From assembly GCA_965603075.1 (NCBI GenBank), contig CBFDBO010000001.1, forward strand, positions 62,001 through 126,000: a stretch of 64,000 nucleotides of DNA, in the 5' to 3' direction. The translations under genes were made by a program, and so were the position numbers. A model generated the notes under the pieces. That model was not told the origin of the DNA, searched no databases, and worked only from the letters and a program-made list of their open reading frames with translations. Positions 8,576 to 17,652 of the stretch are shown here, one piece after another. The first letter of the stretch is position 1; every line of letters begins with the position of its first letter. This DNA comes from JABJOR01 sp965603075. Lineage in GTDB: Bacteria > Pseudomonadota > Alphaproteobacteria > Rhodospirillales > Casp-alpha2.

Positions 8576-9397
8576 ATGACAGATACCACCACAGCAGGCC
8601 CTATTTTGGCAGGCAAAAAAGGATTGATCATGGGGGTTGCCAACGAACGTTCTATCGCTTGGGGTATTTCCAAGGCCGCCCACGAACACGGTGCGGAACT
8701 GGCCTTTACCTTTCAGGGCGATGCTCTTGAAAAACGCGTAAGGCCGCTGGCCGATTCTTTGGGCAGTTCCCTGGTCATGCCCTGTGATGTTACCGATAAA
8801 AACAGCCTCAAAGAAACCTTTAATACCCTTGAGAAAGAATGGGGCAAAATCGACTTTATCGTTCACGCCATCGCGTTTTCCGATAAGGACGAATTAAAGG
8901 GACGCTATGTCGATACGTCAGAGAGCAACTTTACCGCCACCATGAACGTGTCGTGTTATTCATTTACCCAAGTGTGCCAAGAAGCCGAACGCCTCATGAG
9001 CGATGGCGGCAGCATTCTGACACTGACCTATTACGGCGCGGAACGGGTTATGCCCCACTACAATGTTATGGGTGTTGCGAAAGCAGCCTTAGAAGCCAGT
9101 GTGCGGTATTTGGCCGAAGATTTGGGCAAACAAGGTATCCGGGTTAACGCTATGTCGGCGGGTCCTATGAAAACTTTGGCGGCGTCCGGTATTGGTGATT
9201 TCCGGTATATCCTTAAATGGAACGAATACAATTCCCCGCTACGGCGTAACGTCAACATGGATGATATTGGTGGCGCGGGTGTTTACTTGCTCTCTGATTT
9301 ATCCAGCGGCGTTACGGGCGAAACCCATCACGTAGATTGCGGCTATAACATCGTCGGCATGAAAGCCGTCGACGCGCCAGATATCTCTGTCGTCTAA
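8576..9397 (+). CDS. fabI: Enoyl-[acyl-carrier-protein] reductase (NADH)
   Basis: FabI catalyses the last step of each fatty-acid elongation cycle, reducing trans-2-enoyl-ACP with NADH. The 273-residue protein has the atypical SDR cofactor site GVANERSIAWGI and the catalytic pair Tyr162-x6-Lys169 within MPHYNVMGVAKA; Tyr153 in YYGAER matches the second conserved Tyr. The start follows AAGGAAAG with good spacing. aroC follows after 18 bases, so the two are probably co-transcribed. It belongs to the FabI class targeted by triclosan and isoniazid-type inhibitors in other bacteria. Confidence 0.95.
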   Translation: MTDTTTAGPILAGKKGLIMGVANERSIAWGISKAAHEHGAELAFTFQGDALEKRVRPLADSLGSSLVMPCDVTDKNSLKETFNTLEKEWGKIDFIVHAIAFSDKDELKGRYVDTSESNFTATMNVSCYSFTQVCQEAERLMSDGGSILTLTYYGAERVMPHYNVMGVAKAALEASVRYLAEDLGKQGIRVNAMSAGPMKTLAASGIGDFRYILKWNEYNSPLRRNVNMDDIGGAGVYLLSDLSSGVTGETHHVDCGYNIVGMKAVDAPDISVV

Positions 9398-9415
9398 CGG
9401 AGCACATGATACCCT

Positions 9416-10498
9416 ATGTCGGATAATTCCTTCGGTCATTTATTTAGAACCACAACCTTTGGCGAAAGTCATGGACCGGCCATTGGCTGTGTGGTCGATG
9501 GCTGTCCGCCGCATATTCCACTGACCGTCGATGATATTCAACGGTTTTTAAACAAACGCAAACCGGGCCAGAACCGTTTCACGACCCAACGTCAGGAAAG
9601 CGATAGCGTCGAAATCCTTTCTGGCGTGATGGATGGCGTGACCACGGGAACCCCCATTGGGCTCTTAATTCGTAACGAAGATCAACGCTCTAAAGATTAC
9701 GATGAAATCAAAGACCAGTTTCGGCCCGGACATGCTGATTTCAGCTATATGGCAAAATACGGTATCCGTGATCACCGTGGCGGGGGACGCTCCTCGGCTC
9801 GCGAGACGGCCATGCGGGTGGCATCGGGGGCCATTGCTCGCAAAGTATTAAGTTCGTTAATCGGCGAGAATGTGGTTATTCGCGGCGCTTTGGTTCAAGT
9901 GGGTAAAAACGAAATTAACCGTGACGCGTGGGACTGGAAAGTTGTCGATAACAATCCCTTCTGGTGCCCCGATATGCGTATGGCGGCAACGTGGGAAGTC
10001 TACCTTGATAAAATTCGCAAAGAAGGCTCCTCCGTTGGGGCTGTGGTAGAGGTACACGCATCCGGCATCCCTGCTGGTCTTGGCGCGCCTATTTATGGCA
10101 AACTGGATGGCGATTTAGCCGCGGCCATGATGAGCATCAACGCGGTCAAAGGTGTCGAAATTGGCGCCGGTATGGGGGCTGCGGCCTTACGGGGTGAAGA
10201 AAATGCTGACGAAATTCGCATGAGCGGCAACAGCCCGCATTTTCAATCCAATAATGCAGGGGGCATCCTTGGTGGGATCTCAAGCGGGCAAGATATTATT
10301 TGTCGTTTTGCGGTTAAACCGACCAGTTCGATCCTGACATCGACCAAAAGTATCGACGCGCAAGGCAAGGAAATCGACGTCTCGACAAAGGGCCGTCATG
10401 ACCCTTGCGTTGGTATCCGCGCCGTTCCCGTGGGCGAGGCTATGATGGCTTGTGTGCTGGCTGATCACCTGCTGCGCCACCGTGCGCAATGTGGTTAA
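9416..10498 (+). CDS. aroC: Chorismate synthase
   Basis: AroC converts EPSP to chorismate, the last common step to aromatic amino acids, folate and quinones, using reduced FMN. Family signatures are present: SFGHLFRTTTFGESHGPAIG at the N-terminus, then RPGHADFSYMAKYG, RGGGRSSARETA, and GGISSGQDI with a C-terminal RHDPCVGIRAVPVGEAM. Length 360 is normal. It sits 18 bases downstream of fabI. A YpeA-like acetyltransferase gene begins 13 bases after its stop. Confidence 0.96.
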   Translation: MSDNSFGHLFRTTTFGESHGPAIGCVVDGCPPHIPLTVDDIQRFLNKRKPGQNRFTTQRQESDSVEILSGVMDGVTTGTPIGLLIRNEDQRSKDYDEIKDQFRPGHADFSYMAKYGIRDHRGGGRSSARETAMRVASGAIARKVLSSLIGENVVIRGALVQVGKNEINRDAWDWKVVDNNPFWCPDMRMAATWEVYLDKIRKEGSSVGAVVEVHASGIPAGLGAPIYGKLDGDLAAAMMSINAVKGVEIGAGMGAAALRGEENADEIRMSGNSPHFQSNNAGGILGGISSGQDIICRFAVKPTSSILTSTKSIDAQGKEIDVSTKGRHDPCVGIRAVPVGEAMMACVLADHLLRHRAQCG

Positions 10499-10511
10499 TG
10501 CGGTTTGTCTC

Positions 10512-10952
10512 GTGACGTTTAATCCTGAGACTATAACAATTCGCCAATTTGAAATCTCCGACCAGCAAGCTGTTTTTGAGCTATGGAATAATTGCGGCTT
10601 AGTCGTACCTTGGAATGATCCCGCCAAAGACATAGAGCGAAAACGTCTCGTACAACCAGAAATGTTCCTCATCGCTTTAAATGATAAGGGTGTCATTATC
10701 GGCTCCATCATGGCGGGACACGATGGTCATCGCGGCGCGGTTAATTATCTCGCCGTTCATCCTAGCCACCGTCAAATCGGCATTGCGAAGAAGCTCATGG
10801 CAGAAGTAGAAAAATTGCTAACAGCCGCAGGCTGTCCCAAAATTAATCTGATGGTGCGTCATACAAATATTGAGGCAACAGCCTTTTACGAAGCCCTGGG
10901 GTATGAGCCACAAGACGTTGTGGTTTATGGTAAAAGATTGATTGAGGATTAA
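10512..10952 (+). CDS. GNAT acetyltransferase, YpeA-like
   Basis: A 146-residue GNAT-fold protein that matches the Escherichia coli YpeA layout throughout: PWNDPAKDIERK, then SIMAGHDGHRGAVNYLAVHP, the acetyl-CoA loop RQIGIAKKL, ATAFYEALGY, and KRLIED at the end. I chose the GTG at 10512 because its N-terminus (VTFNPETITIRQFE) aligns with YpeA; the frame extends to 10452, but that would overlap aroC and add a non-homologous stretch. The substrate is unknown. It follows aroC and precedes the GFA-family gene by 5 bases, so it is probably in the same operon. Confidence 0.85.
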   Translation: MTFNPETITIRQFEISDQQAVFELWNNCGLVVPWNDPAKDIERKRLVQPEMFLIALNDKGVIIGSIMAGHDGHRGAVNYLAVHPSHRQIGIAKKLMAEVEKLLTAAGCPKINLMVRHTNIEATAFYEALGYEPQDVVVYGKRLIED

Positions 10953-10957
10953 ATTTT

Positions 10958-11377
10958 ATGAACAACTCACAAAAACAAACCGGCGGTTGTCAGTGCGGTG
11001 ACGTGCGTTATGAAATCACAGGTGCCCCCGTTGATCTTTATCTGTGTCACTGTCGTGAATGCCAAAAACAATCATCCTCTGCCTTTGGTATCTCTTATTT
11101 GATAAATCAATCATCATTTCGATTAACCCAAGGTGATTTAAAATTTTGGACCCGCCCAACGGACAGCGGCAACTTAACAAAGTGTGCCTTTTGTCCTAAT
11201 TGTGGCACCAGAGTATGGCACGCTCGGGTTGGATCAACGGATATCTATAGCATCAAGGGCGGCACGCTGGATCAGTCACCCGATATCTCAAAGGTTGACC
11301 ACATTTGGACAGGGAGCAAGTTCCCCGGTGTCAGCATTCCAAAAGATGCCCAGCAGTTTACCAAAGAACCGGATTAA
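10958..11377 (+). CDS. GFA/CENP-V family zinc protein
   Basis: This 139-residue protein has the CENP-V/GFA zinc fold. Zinc ligands are Cys11 and Cys13 (GGCQCGDVRYE), Cys30, Cys32 and Cys35 (LCHCREC), and Cys76, Cys79 and Cys82 (KCAFCPNCGT). The family was named after a glutathione-dependent formaldehyde-activating enzyme, but most members have no proven reaction. The stop overlaps the end of tlyA on the other strand by 4 bases. It is the last gene of the fabI-aroC unit. Confidence 0.88.
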   Translation: MNNSQKQTGGCQCGDVRYEITGAPVDLYLCHCRECQKQSSSAFGISYLINQSSFRLTQGDLKFWTRPTDSGNLTKCAFCPNCGTRVWHARVGSTDIYSIKGGTLDQSPDISKVDHIWTGSKFPGVSIPKDAQQFTKEPD

Positions 11378-12123
11378 CCAAACCGAGCACCAATAAGGAA
11401 CTCGATATTGCCTTCTGGTCCTTTTATGGGGCTTTGGGATACGCCCAAGACATGCCAGCCTTCAAGGCTTTCCATCCAGTTTTCTATTTTCTGACAGACT
11501 TCTTGGTGCAGCTCAGGATCACGCACCACCCCGCCCTTGCCCACTTGGTCTTTACCCACTTCGAACTGGGGCTTTATGAGCGCGATGAGAAACGCACCGG
11601 GTTTAGCCAATGCCATCGCAGCGGGAAGAACGGTTTGCAATCCGATAAAGCTGGCGTCACACACAATGGCGTCAATTGGGTCGGCGATATCATCCGACGT
11701 TAAATGACGGGCATTGGTTTTTTCCATAACCATCACCCGATCGTCACTGCGAAGCTTCCAAGCCAGTTGACCATGTCCCACATCAACCGCGTAAACTTTG
11801 GCGGCCCCATTGGTTAATAACACATCGGTGAAGCCCCCCGTGGACGCACCGACATCAATGCATATCAAGCCCTTTGGATCGAATGCAAAATGCTCTAAAC
11901 CATGGGCGAGTTTTACACCACCGCGAGATACCCAAGGGTGATCCTTGCCTTTAAGCTCGATTTCATCGGACTCGATGACGGTAATGCTCGGTTTGTCGAG
12001 CCGCACCGTATCGCGGTAGACAAGCCCCGCCATGACCAAAGCCTGGGCGCGGGTGCGGCTATCAACCAACCCCCGTTCAACCATCGCCACATCGAGACGG
12101 ATTTTTTTGGGCTTCTTTTTCAT
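11374..12123 (-). CDS. tlyA: TlyA family rRNA 2'-O-methyltransferase
   Basis: TlyA proteins methylate ribose 2'-OH groups of 16S and 23S rRNA (cytidines in the mycobacterial enzyme). The 249-residue protein starts with an S4 RNA-binding domain (about 8-68: RLDVAMVERGLVDSRTRAQALV), followed by an FtsJ-like Rossmann domain with SAM motif CIDVGASTGGFTDVLL and the segment LIALIKPQFEVGK. Older annotation calls this family hemolysin A. It lies 8 bases downstream of dxs, an arrangement common in alphaproteobacteria, and ends against the GFA-family gene. Confidence 0.93.
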   Translation of the reverse strand: MKKKPKKIRLDVAMVERGLVDSRTRAQALVMAGLVYRDTVRLDKPSITVIESDEIELKGKDHPWVSRGGVKLAHGLEHFAFDPKGLICIDVGASTGGFTDVLLTNGAAKVYAVDVGHGQLAWKLRSDDRVMVMEKTNARHLTSDDIADPIDAIVCDASFIGLQTVLPAAMALAKPGAFLIALIKPQFEVGKDQVGKGGVVRDPELHQEVCQKIENWMESLEGWHVLGVSQSPIKGPEGNIEFLIGARFG

Positions 12124-12131
12124 TTTAAGAT

Positions 12132-14057
12132 TTAGGCCCGTGCGGGTTTAGAAATTTCATCACCCCGACCAAGGGCCTTAAGCACACAAGCAACAAGGGC
12201 GGGACCGTCGAGGCCTGCATCGGCAATTTGTTGTGCGGGGCTGTCTTGTTCGATAAAGATATCCGGCATGGTCATGGTGCGGACTTTAAGACCATTTTCC
12301 AACAATCCGGCATTGCTCATGAAGCTCAGCACATGGGCACCAAAACCACCACAGGCGGCTTCTTCGATCATCACCAGTACATCATGGTTTTGGGCCAGAT
12401 TTATGATCAGCTCTTGATCAAAAGGCTTGGCAAATCTGGCATCGGCAACGGTTGTCGATAGACCAAAAGCGGCTAATTCTTCAGCGGCTGTAAGCGATAC
12501 TTTTAAACGAGAGCCAAGGCTTAAGATGGCAACCGAGCTGCCCTCGAGCAGGATACGCCCTTTGCCAATATCCAACTTTTTGCCACGGGCGGGCAGTTCC
12601 ACCCCAACCCCTTCACCACGGGGAAAGCGAATGGCACTGGGCCCGTCGTCGATAGCGGCGGCGGTTGCCACCATATGGACCAATTCTGCTTCATCCGCGG
12701 GGGCCATGATCACAAAGCCCGGCAAGGTCATTAAATAGGCCAAATCAAACGCACCACAGTGGGTTGCGCCGTCGGCCCCCACATATCCTGCCCGGTCTAG
12801 AATAAACCGCACGGGTAAATTTTGGATCGCCACATCGTGGATGACCTGATCATAGGCCCGTTGTAAGAAAGTAGAATATATGGCGGTAAATGGTTTGTAA
12901 CCTTCACAGGCAAGTCCCGCCGCAAAGGTCACGCCGTGTTGTTCGGCAATGCCGACATCAAAGCTGCGCTCTGGATAAGTTTCGATGAATTTATCAATCC
13001 CGGTACCGCTGGGCATAGCAGCCGTAATGGCGACGACTTTTTCGTCATCCGCCCCTTCTGCCAGTAATGCACCCGCAAAGACAGACGTATATGACGGTGC
13101 GTTGCTGACAGATTTAATTTGCTCACCCGTGATGACATCAAACTTTCCAACGCCATGATATTTATCGGGGGCGTTTTCAGCCGGGGTGTAGCCATGTCCT
13201 TTTTGGGTAACCACATGAAGCAATACAGGGCCGGGATTTAGGTCATCACGGATATTCTTCAAAATTGGCAATAGATGTTCAAGATTATGGCCATCAATAG
13301 GCCCTACATAAAAGAAGCCAAGTTCTTCGAATAGGGTGCCACCCGAAATCAATCCCCGCGCATATTCTTCCGCGCGGCGGGCACGTTCTTCGATTTGACG
13401 CGGGAACTTGCTCGCAATATCGGCGGCGAAAGTGCGCATTGAGCGATAAGATTTTGAAGAAATCAATCGTGACAAATAAGCACTGAGGGCACCAACAGGG
13501 GGGGCGATGGACATATCATTATCATTGAGAATAACGATCAACTTTGCATCCATGGCCCCGGCATTGTTCATGGCTTCATAGGCCATTCCCGCCGTCATAG
13601 AACCATCACCAATAACCGAGATGATATTGCGATCAATGCCTTCTAAGCCACTGGCCACAGCCATGCCAAGCCCGGCGGAGATGGATGTTGAGCTATGCCC
13701 CGCACCGAAGGGATCATATTCGCTTTCTGAACGATTGGTAAAACCAGCGATCCCGCCGCCTTGACGTAGGGTATTCATCTTACCCCGTCTGCCGGTTAAA
13801 ATTTTATGGGGGTAACATTGATGCCCCACATCCCAGATCAATCGATCATGGGGGGTGTTAAAAATATGGTGGATTGCCACGCTCAATTCGACAACGCCCA
13901 AACTGGCCCCCAGATGACCGCCTGTGATACTGACAGAGCGAATGGTATCTTGCCGCAGTTCATCGGCCAGTTGGATAAGCTGGGCTGCATCGAAATCGCG
14001 GATATCGCTCGGTTGCGATACGGTATCAAGAAGGGGTGTGGTTGACGTATTACTCAA
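12132..14057 (-). CDS. dxs: 1-deoxy-D-xylulose-5-phosphate synthase
   Basis: Dxs condenses pyruvate and glyceraldehyde 3-phosphate to DXP, the entry step of the MEP isoprenoid pathway, also feeding thiamine and PLP synthesis. The 641-residue protein has the thiamine-diphosphate motif GDGSMTAGMAYEAMNNAG, the N-terminal GGHLGASLGVVEL, the Pyr domain DVGIAEQHGVTFAAGLA, and DRAGYVGADGATHCGAFD. The start codon is TTG at 14057; no better ATG lies nearby. It sits between ispA and tlyA on the same strand with gaps of 34 and 8 bases, so it is part of a tlyA-dxs-ispA-xseB operon. Confidence 0.96.
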   Translation of the reverse strand: MSNTSTTPLLDTVSQPSDIRDFDAAQLIQLADELRQDTIRSVSITGGHLGASLGVVELSVAIHHIFNTPHDRLIWDVGHQCYPHKILTGRRGKMNTLRQGGGIAGFTNRSESEYDPFGAGHSSTSISAGLGMAVASGLEGIDRNIISVIGDGSMTAGMAYEAMNNAGAMDAKLIVILNDNDMSIAPPVGALSAYLSRLISSKSYRSMRTFAADIASKFPRQIEERARRAEEYARGLISGGTLFEELGFFYVGPIDGHNLEHLLPILKNIRDDLNPGPVLLHVVTQKGHGYTPAENAPDKYHGVGKFDVITGEQIKSVSNAPSYTSVFAGALLAEGADDEKVVAITAAMPSGTGIDKFIETYPERSFDVGIAEQHGVTFAAGLACEGYKPFTAIYSTFLQRAYDQVIHDVAIQNLPVRFILDRAGYVGADGATHCGAFDLAYLMTLPGFVIMAPADEAELVHMVATAAAIDDGPSAIRFPRGEGVGVELPARGKKLDIGKGRILLEGSSVAILSLGSRLKVSLTAAEELAAFGLSTTVADARFAKPFDQELIINLAQNHDVLVMIEEAACGGFGAHVLSFMSNAGLLENGLKVRTMTMPDIFIEQDSPAQQIADAGLDGPALVACVLKALGRGDEISKPARA

Positions 14058-14091
14058 AACTTAAGCTCTCTAAATTTACTCATGACTGTGG

Positions 14092-14979
14092 TTAGTGGGA
14101 CCGTTCTACTACAAATAGGGCCAATTGTCTTAAATAGTCAGCTTTTTCTTCAAATATATCAAGATGCTCAATGGCTTGCTGACTTAACATGGCGGCTTGT
14201 TCTCTAGCGCGTTCTGCTCCCAATAGACTAACAAAAGTGGCTTTACCAGCAGCAACATCTTTGCCCGTGGCTTTTCCCATGATCTCAGCGGAACTTTCTA
14301 CATCTAATAAATCATCGGCGATTTGAAAAGCGACCCCAAGATCATGTGCGTAACCATTAAGGGCTGTTTTTGCAGGCTCGCTCGCTTTTCCTAAGATTGC
14401 GCCCATTTCACAAGACACACTGATTAACATGCCGGTTTTTTTACGTTGTAAACGCGTGATATCTTGTAAATTCAACTCGGTTGTTTCTGCCAAAATATCC
14501 AGCATCTGCCCGCCAATCATGCCCCGATCACCCGCGGCCTTGGCAAGGGCGAGCACCAAATCGGCGCGAACCTGAGGGTCACCATGGGTTTTTTCGTGCG
14601 CTAACACCCCAAAGGCGCGTGTTAAGAGCGCGTCCCCCGCCAGAATAGCTGTCGCTTCATCGAAGTGTTTATGGGTTGTTGGTTTGCCCCGTCTTAAGTC
14701 ATCGTTATCCATGGCAGGAAGATCATCATGGACCAACGAATAACAATGCACCATTTCGACCGCCGCTGCGGCGCGCAGAGCAGCGTACCGATCAACTTCA
14801 AACAATGAAGCTGTTGTCAGGACCATAAAAGGTCTGATGCGTTTACCGCCCCCCAATGAGGCATATCGCATGGCTTCGACAACGCGGTCTTCAAGGCAAT
14901 CATCAAACAGCAACAAACTTTCCAGCGTTTCCTGAACAGATTGAGCCGCTACCTGCATGGCTTGATCGAGGCTATTCAT
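14092..14979 (-). CDS. ispA: Short-chain (farnesyl) diphosphate synthase
   Basis: This trans-prenyltransferase condenses IPP with allylic diphosphates, most likely giving farnesyl diphosphate. It has the first aspartate-rich motif DDLPAMDND (from D85) and the second DDLLD, plus GGKRIRP near residue 43. The length, 295, is typical of IspA. Chain length cannot be proven from sequence, and geranylgeranyl diphosphate is possible. It lies between xseB and dxs, so the enzymes of C5 unit supply and C15 assembly are encoded together. Confidence 0.93.
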   Translation of the reverse strand: MNSLDQAMQVAAQSVQETLESLLLFDDCLEDRVVEAMRYASLGGGKRIRPFMVLTTASLFEVDRYAALRAAAAVEMVHCYSLVHDDLPAMDNDDLRRGKPTTHKHFDEATAILAGDALLTRAFGVLAHEKTHGDPQVRADLVLALAKAAGDRGMIGGQMLDILAETTELNLQDITRLQRKKTGMLISVSCEMGAILGKASEPAKTALNGYAHDLGVAFQIADDLLDVESSAEIMGKATGKDVAAGKATFVSLLGAERAREQAAMLSQQAIEHLDIFEEKADYLRQLALFVVERSH

Positions 14980-15024
14980 ATGATTTCCGCTATTTTAGAT
15001 TTTCGTTTTGAGTTTTAAGAGTGA

Positions 15025-15330
15025 TTAGTCAAAATCCACAGGTTCACTTGTGGGTTCACCATCCGAACCAACAACGATTTTTTCTACCCGTGTACGGGCT
15101 TCCTGTAATTTCTTTTCACAATGAATTTTAAGCCAAGCACCGCGTTCGTAAGCTTTGATGGACGCATCAAGTTCTCCGCGTCCGTCCTCTAAGGTCCGCA
15201 CGGTATCTTCCAACTCTTCAAGGGCATCCTCGAAGCTCATTTTGGCGATATCAGCGGGAATTTTACCGCTATCCCTAGCAGCATCTTTGGTCGATTTTTG
15301 GTCTGACTTTTTATCACTCACGTTACGCAT
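15025..15330 (-). CDS. xseB: Exodeoxyribonuclease VII small subunit
   Basis: XseB binds XseA to form exonuclease VII, which degrades single-stranded DNA from both ends. The 101-residue protein shows the family core FEDALEELEDTVRTLEDG, then ELDASIKAYERGAWL and a helix with CEKKLQEARTRVEKI. The first 25 residues are a charged Lys/Asp-rich extension, so the real start could lie a little downstream. It is the first gene of the xseB-ispA-dxs-tlyA operon. xseA is not in this window. Confidence 0.92.
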   Translation of the reverse strand: MRNVSDKKSDQKSTKDAARDSGKIPADIAKMSFEDALEELEDTVRTLEDGRGELDASIKAYERGAWLKIHCEKKLQEARTRVEKIVVGSDGEPTSEPVDFD

Positions 15331-15443
15331 CCAACCTTCATATAGATGAACAGTATCAATCGATTATCTCTACACCCATGCCGCCTTAGCGTCCAGCATT
15401 GCTTATGAACAGCGCGGCTCATATTTTATTCAAGCTGATTATT

Positions 15444-16394
15444 TTATTGATCCATCAACGCCGTTACATGCACCGCAACACTTGCCCCCAGAGCCCCAAG
15501 ATCGTAGCCCCCTTCTAGATTAGAAACCAACCGTCCTTCACAGCATTCGTCGGCGACTTTCATGATTTCTAACGTCACCCAACCAAAATCAGCGGTTTGG
15601 ACGTTTAAATTGGCAAGCGGGTCGCGTTCGTGCGCGTCAAACCCGGCTGAGATAATAATGAAGTCTGGGGCAAAATCCCTCAGTGCGGGTAAAATCGTAT
15701 CAGCCCAAGCCTCTCTAAACTCACGGGAACCAGCCCCCGGTTGCAGGGGAACATTACAATTGGTGCTGGCCCCACGGTCATCTTCAACCCCACGTTCCTC
15801 TACCATACCCGTACCGGGATAGGCTGGATATTGATGGGACGAGCCAAAGAACATGCCCGGATCATCATAAAGTGTGTGCTGGGTGCCATTTCCATGGTGA
15901 ACATCAAAATCAACCACAGCCACCCGTTTTAATCCATGTACCGCGCGCGCATGATAGGCAGCGACAGCAACGTTATTGAACAAACAAAAACCCATGGCAC
16001 GGTCCCGTTCGGCGTGGTGACCAGGGGGGCGGGAGCCACAAAAGGCATTGCTGAAATCGCCCGCCATCACACCATCAATTGCCGCGCATAATCCACCGGC
16101 CGCCCGTAAGGCAGCCTCGCCCGAGGCAGGCGACATAACCGTATCGGGATCTAGGTGTACGCGGTGTTCTCCCTCATGAGGAACCTGATCAAGTGTAGCA
16201 CGAACATAGTGGCTATCATGGGCACGTTCAATTTGATCGATTGTCGCTTCGGGGGATACCCGACGTTCCAAATTTTTGAACTCTGGTGCACTAAGCGCGC
16301 TCTCTACAGCGCGAAGTCGATCCGAACATTCAGGATGCATATCCCCTGGATCATGGTCGATGCAAATGGGGTGAAAATAATACGCCGTGGTCAT
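15444..16394 (-). CDS. Histone deacetylase-superfamily amidohydrolase
   Basis: A 316-residue zinc-dependent deacetylase of the arginase/HDAC fold. Visible active-site segments are RPPGHHAERDRAMGFC, the metal-binding VVDFDVHHGNGTQ, SSHQYPAYPGTG, and FIIISAGFDAHERDPLA. Bacterial relatives act on acetylated polyamines, acetoin-utilisation targets or unknown acetyl-amides. The gene is 113 bases upstream of xseB on the same strand. It is divergent from the efflux-adaptor gene at 16511, with 116 AT-rich bases between them that must hold both promoters. Confidence 0.9.
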   Translation of the reverse strand: MTTAYYFHPICIDHDPGDMHPECSDRLRAVESALSAPEFKNLERRVSPEATIDQIERAHDSHYVRATLDQVPHEGEHRVHLDPDTVMSPASGEAALRAAGGLCAAIDGVMAGDFSNAFCGSRPPGHHAERDRAMGFCLFNNVAVAAYHARAVHGLKRVAVVDFDVHHGNGTQHTLYDDPGMFFGSSHQYPAYPGTGMVEERGVEDDRGASTNCNVPLQPGAGSREFREAWADTILPALRDFAPDFIIISAGFDAHERDPLANLNVQTADFGWVTLEIMKVADECCEGRLVSNLEGGYDLGALGASVAVHVTALMDQ

Positions 16395-16510
16395 GATGCT
16401 AATCCTTTAAATATCCGGTTTGAATGATAATACTAGCTGAAATCAGATTCTGATATTATTATTTGAATTCAATGCGTAATATTCTTATTTAAATAAATCA
16501 GGTCCAATCT

Positions 16511-17650
16511 ATGATCTCAGCATCTCCCTCAAAAATGAAGCTAACGATCCTTGTTGTTATTGCTTTATTCCTTCCCCTTAGCATTACGCCGTCCGCGTCT
16601 AAAGCTCAAAGCGCTAAAGCAACCGCTGTTGTCATTGATACCGTTACTTTGGCCCCTATTACCCAAACCGTTCCTATTTTAGGACATTTGGTCGCTACCC
16701 AAAGCGGTAACGTTGCCGCCCTGACAACCGGCCCCCTTGACGCGTTTCGATTTAATGTCGGTGATCGCGTAAAAAAAGACGATATTATTGCCGTATTGGT
16801 CAAAGATTCTCTTGAAGCCGGTCGAGAACTTTGGTTGGCCCAGGTTACACAGGCAAAATCACGGGTCCAAACCACACAAGCACAACTGGAATTGCTCAAT
16901 CAGGAGCAAAAACGCCTTAAAAGCTTAGAGACATCGTCGGCATTTTCTCAAGCCAAGCTGGATGATAAAAAACAAGAAGTCATCGTGATGAAAAGCACGG
17001 TCGCCGAACATAAAGCCGCCCTTGATGTGATAAAAGCCAATTTGATGATGGCTGAGATTGATTTATATAACGCCGATATTCGCGCGCCTTATGACAGCGT
17101 GATTATCATACGTCACAAAAACCAAGGGTCATTTGTACGGGCTGGCGATCCCGTAGTTACGTTACTTAATGATAAAACGCTGGAAATTGAAGCAAATGTT
17201 CCAACCGAACGCATAGCAAGTTTGCTGGTTGGTACAAAAATAAAATATCAACTTTCAATCAATCAAGAGGCTGTCGGCAACAAAAACGCTACCGTTCGGG
17301 CCATCATTCCTGACGAGAACCCTTTAACCCGAACACGCGCCGTTCGCTTTTCGGCTGATCTTAGAAACGAAGGCAATCTAGCGGCGAACCAGAGTGTCAT
17401 GATTTCCATCCCCATTTCAGCCCCCCGTTCGGTCATCACCGTTCACAAGGATGCGGTGATAAATAAACGGGGAAATACAGTTGTCTTTATTGCCCATGAA
17501 GGGAAAGCCAGCATGCATACCGTAAAGTTAGGCGCGTCCATTGATGGGCGGTTTGTCGTCCTATCAGGTCTTGCAGAAGGTGATCTTGCCATTGTGCGCG
17601 GTAACGAACGTTTGCGTCCAGATCAAGATGTCAAAATTCAAGAACAATAA
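16511..17650 (+). CDS. Periplasmic adaptor (HlyD/RND membrane-fusion family)
   Basis: Membrane-fusion proteins bridge an inner-membrane pump and an outer-membrane channel. The 379-residue protein has a signal peptide (about 1-34, ending ASKAQS), a lipoyl half-motif (TQTVPILGHLVATQSGNV), a coiled-coil hairpin of about residues 95-175, the second lipoyl half (ADIRAPYDSVIIIRHKNQGS), a beta-barrel, and a membrane-proximal domain (HKDAVINKRGNTVVFIA). No RND or ABC pump gene is adjacent. The gene ends 2 bases before the convergent LuxR gene, so it is an orphan adaptor that must work with a pump encoded elsewhere. Confidence 0.88.
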   Translation: MISASPSKMKLTILVVIALFLPLSITPSASKAQSAKATAVVIDTVTLAPITQTVPILGHLVATQSGNVAALTTGPLDAFRFNVGDRVKKDDIIAVLVKDSLEAGRELWLAQVTQAKSRVQTTQAQLELLNQEQKRLKSLETSSAFSQAKLDDKKQEVIVMKSTVAEHKAALDVIKANLMMAEIDLYNADIRAPYDSVIIIRHKNQGSFVRAGDPVVTLLNDKTLEIEANVPTERIASLLVGTKIKYQLSINQEAVGNKNATVRAIIPDENPLTRTRAVRFSADLRNEGNLAANQSVMISIPISAPRSVITVHKDAVINKRGNTVVFIAHEGKASMHTVKLGASIDGRFVVLSGLAEGDLAIVRGNERLRPDQDVKIQEQ

Positions 17651-17652
17651 AT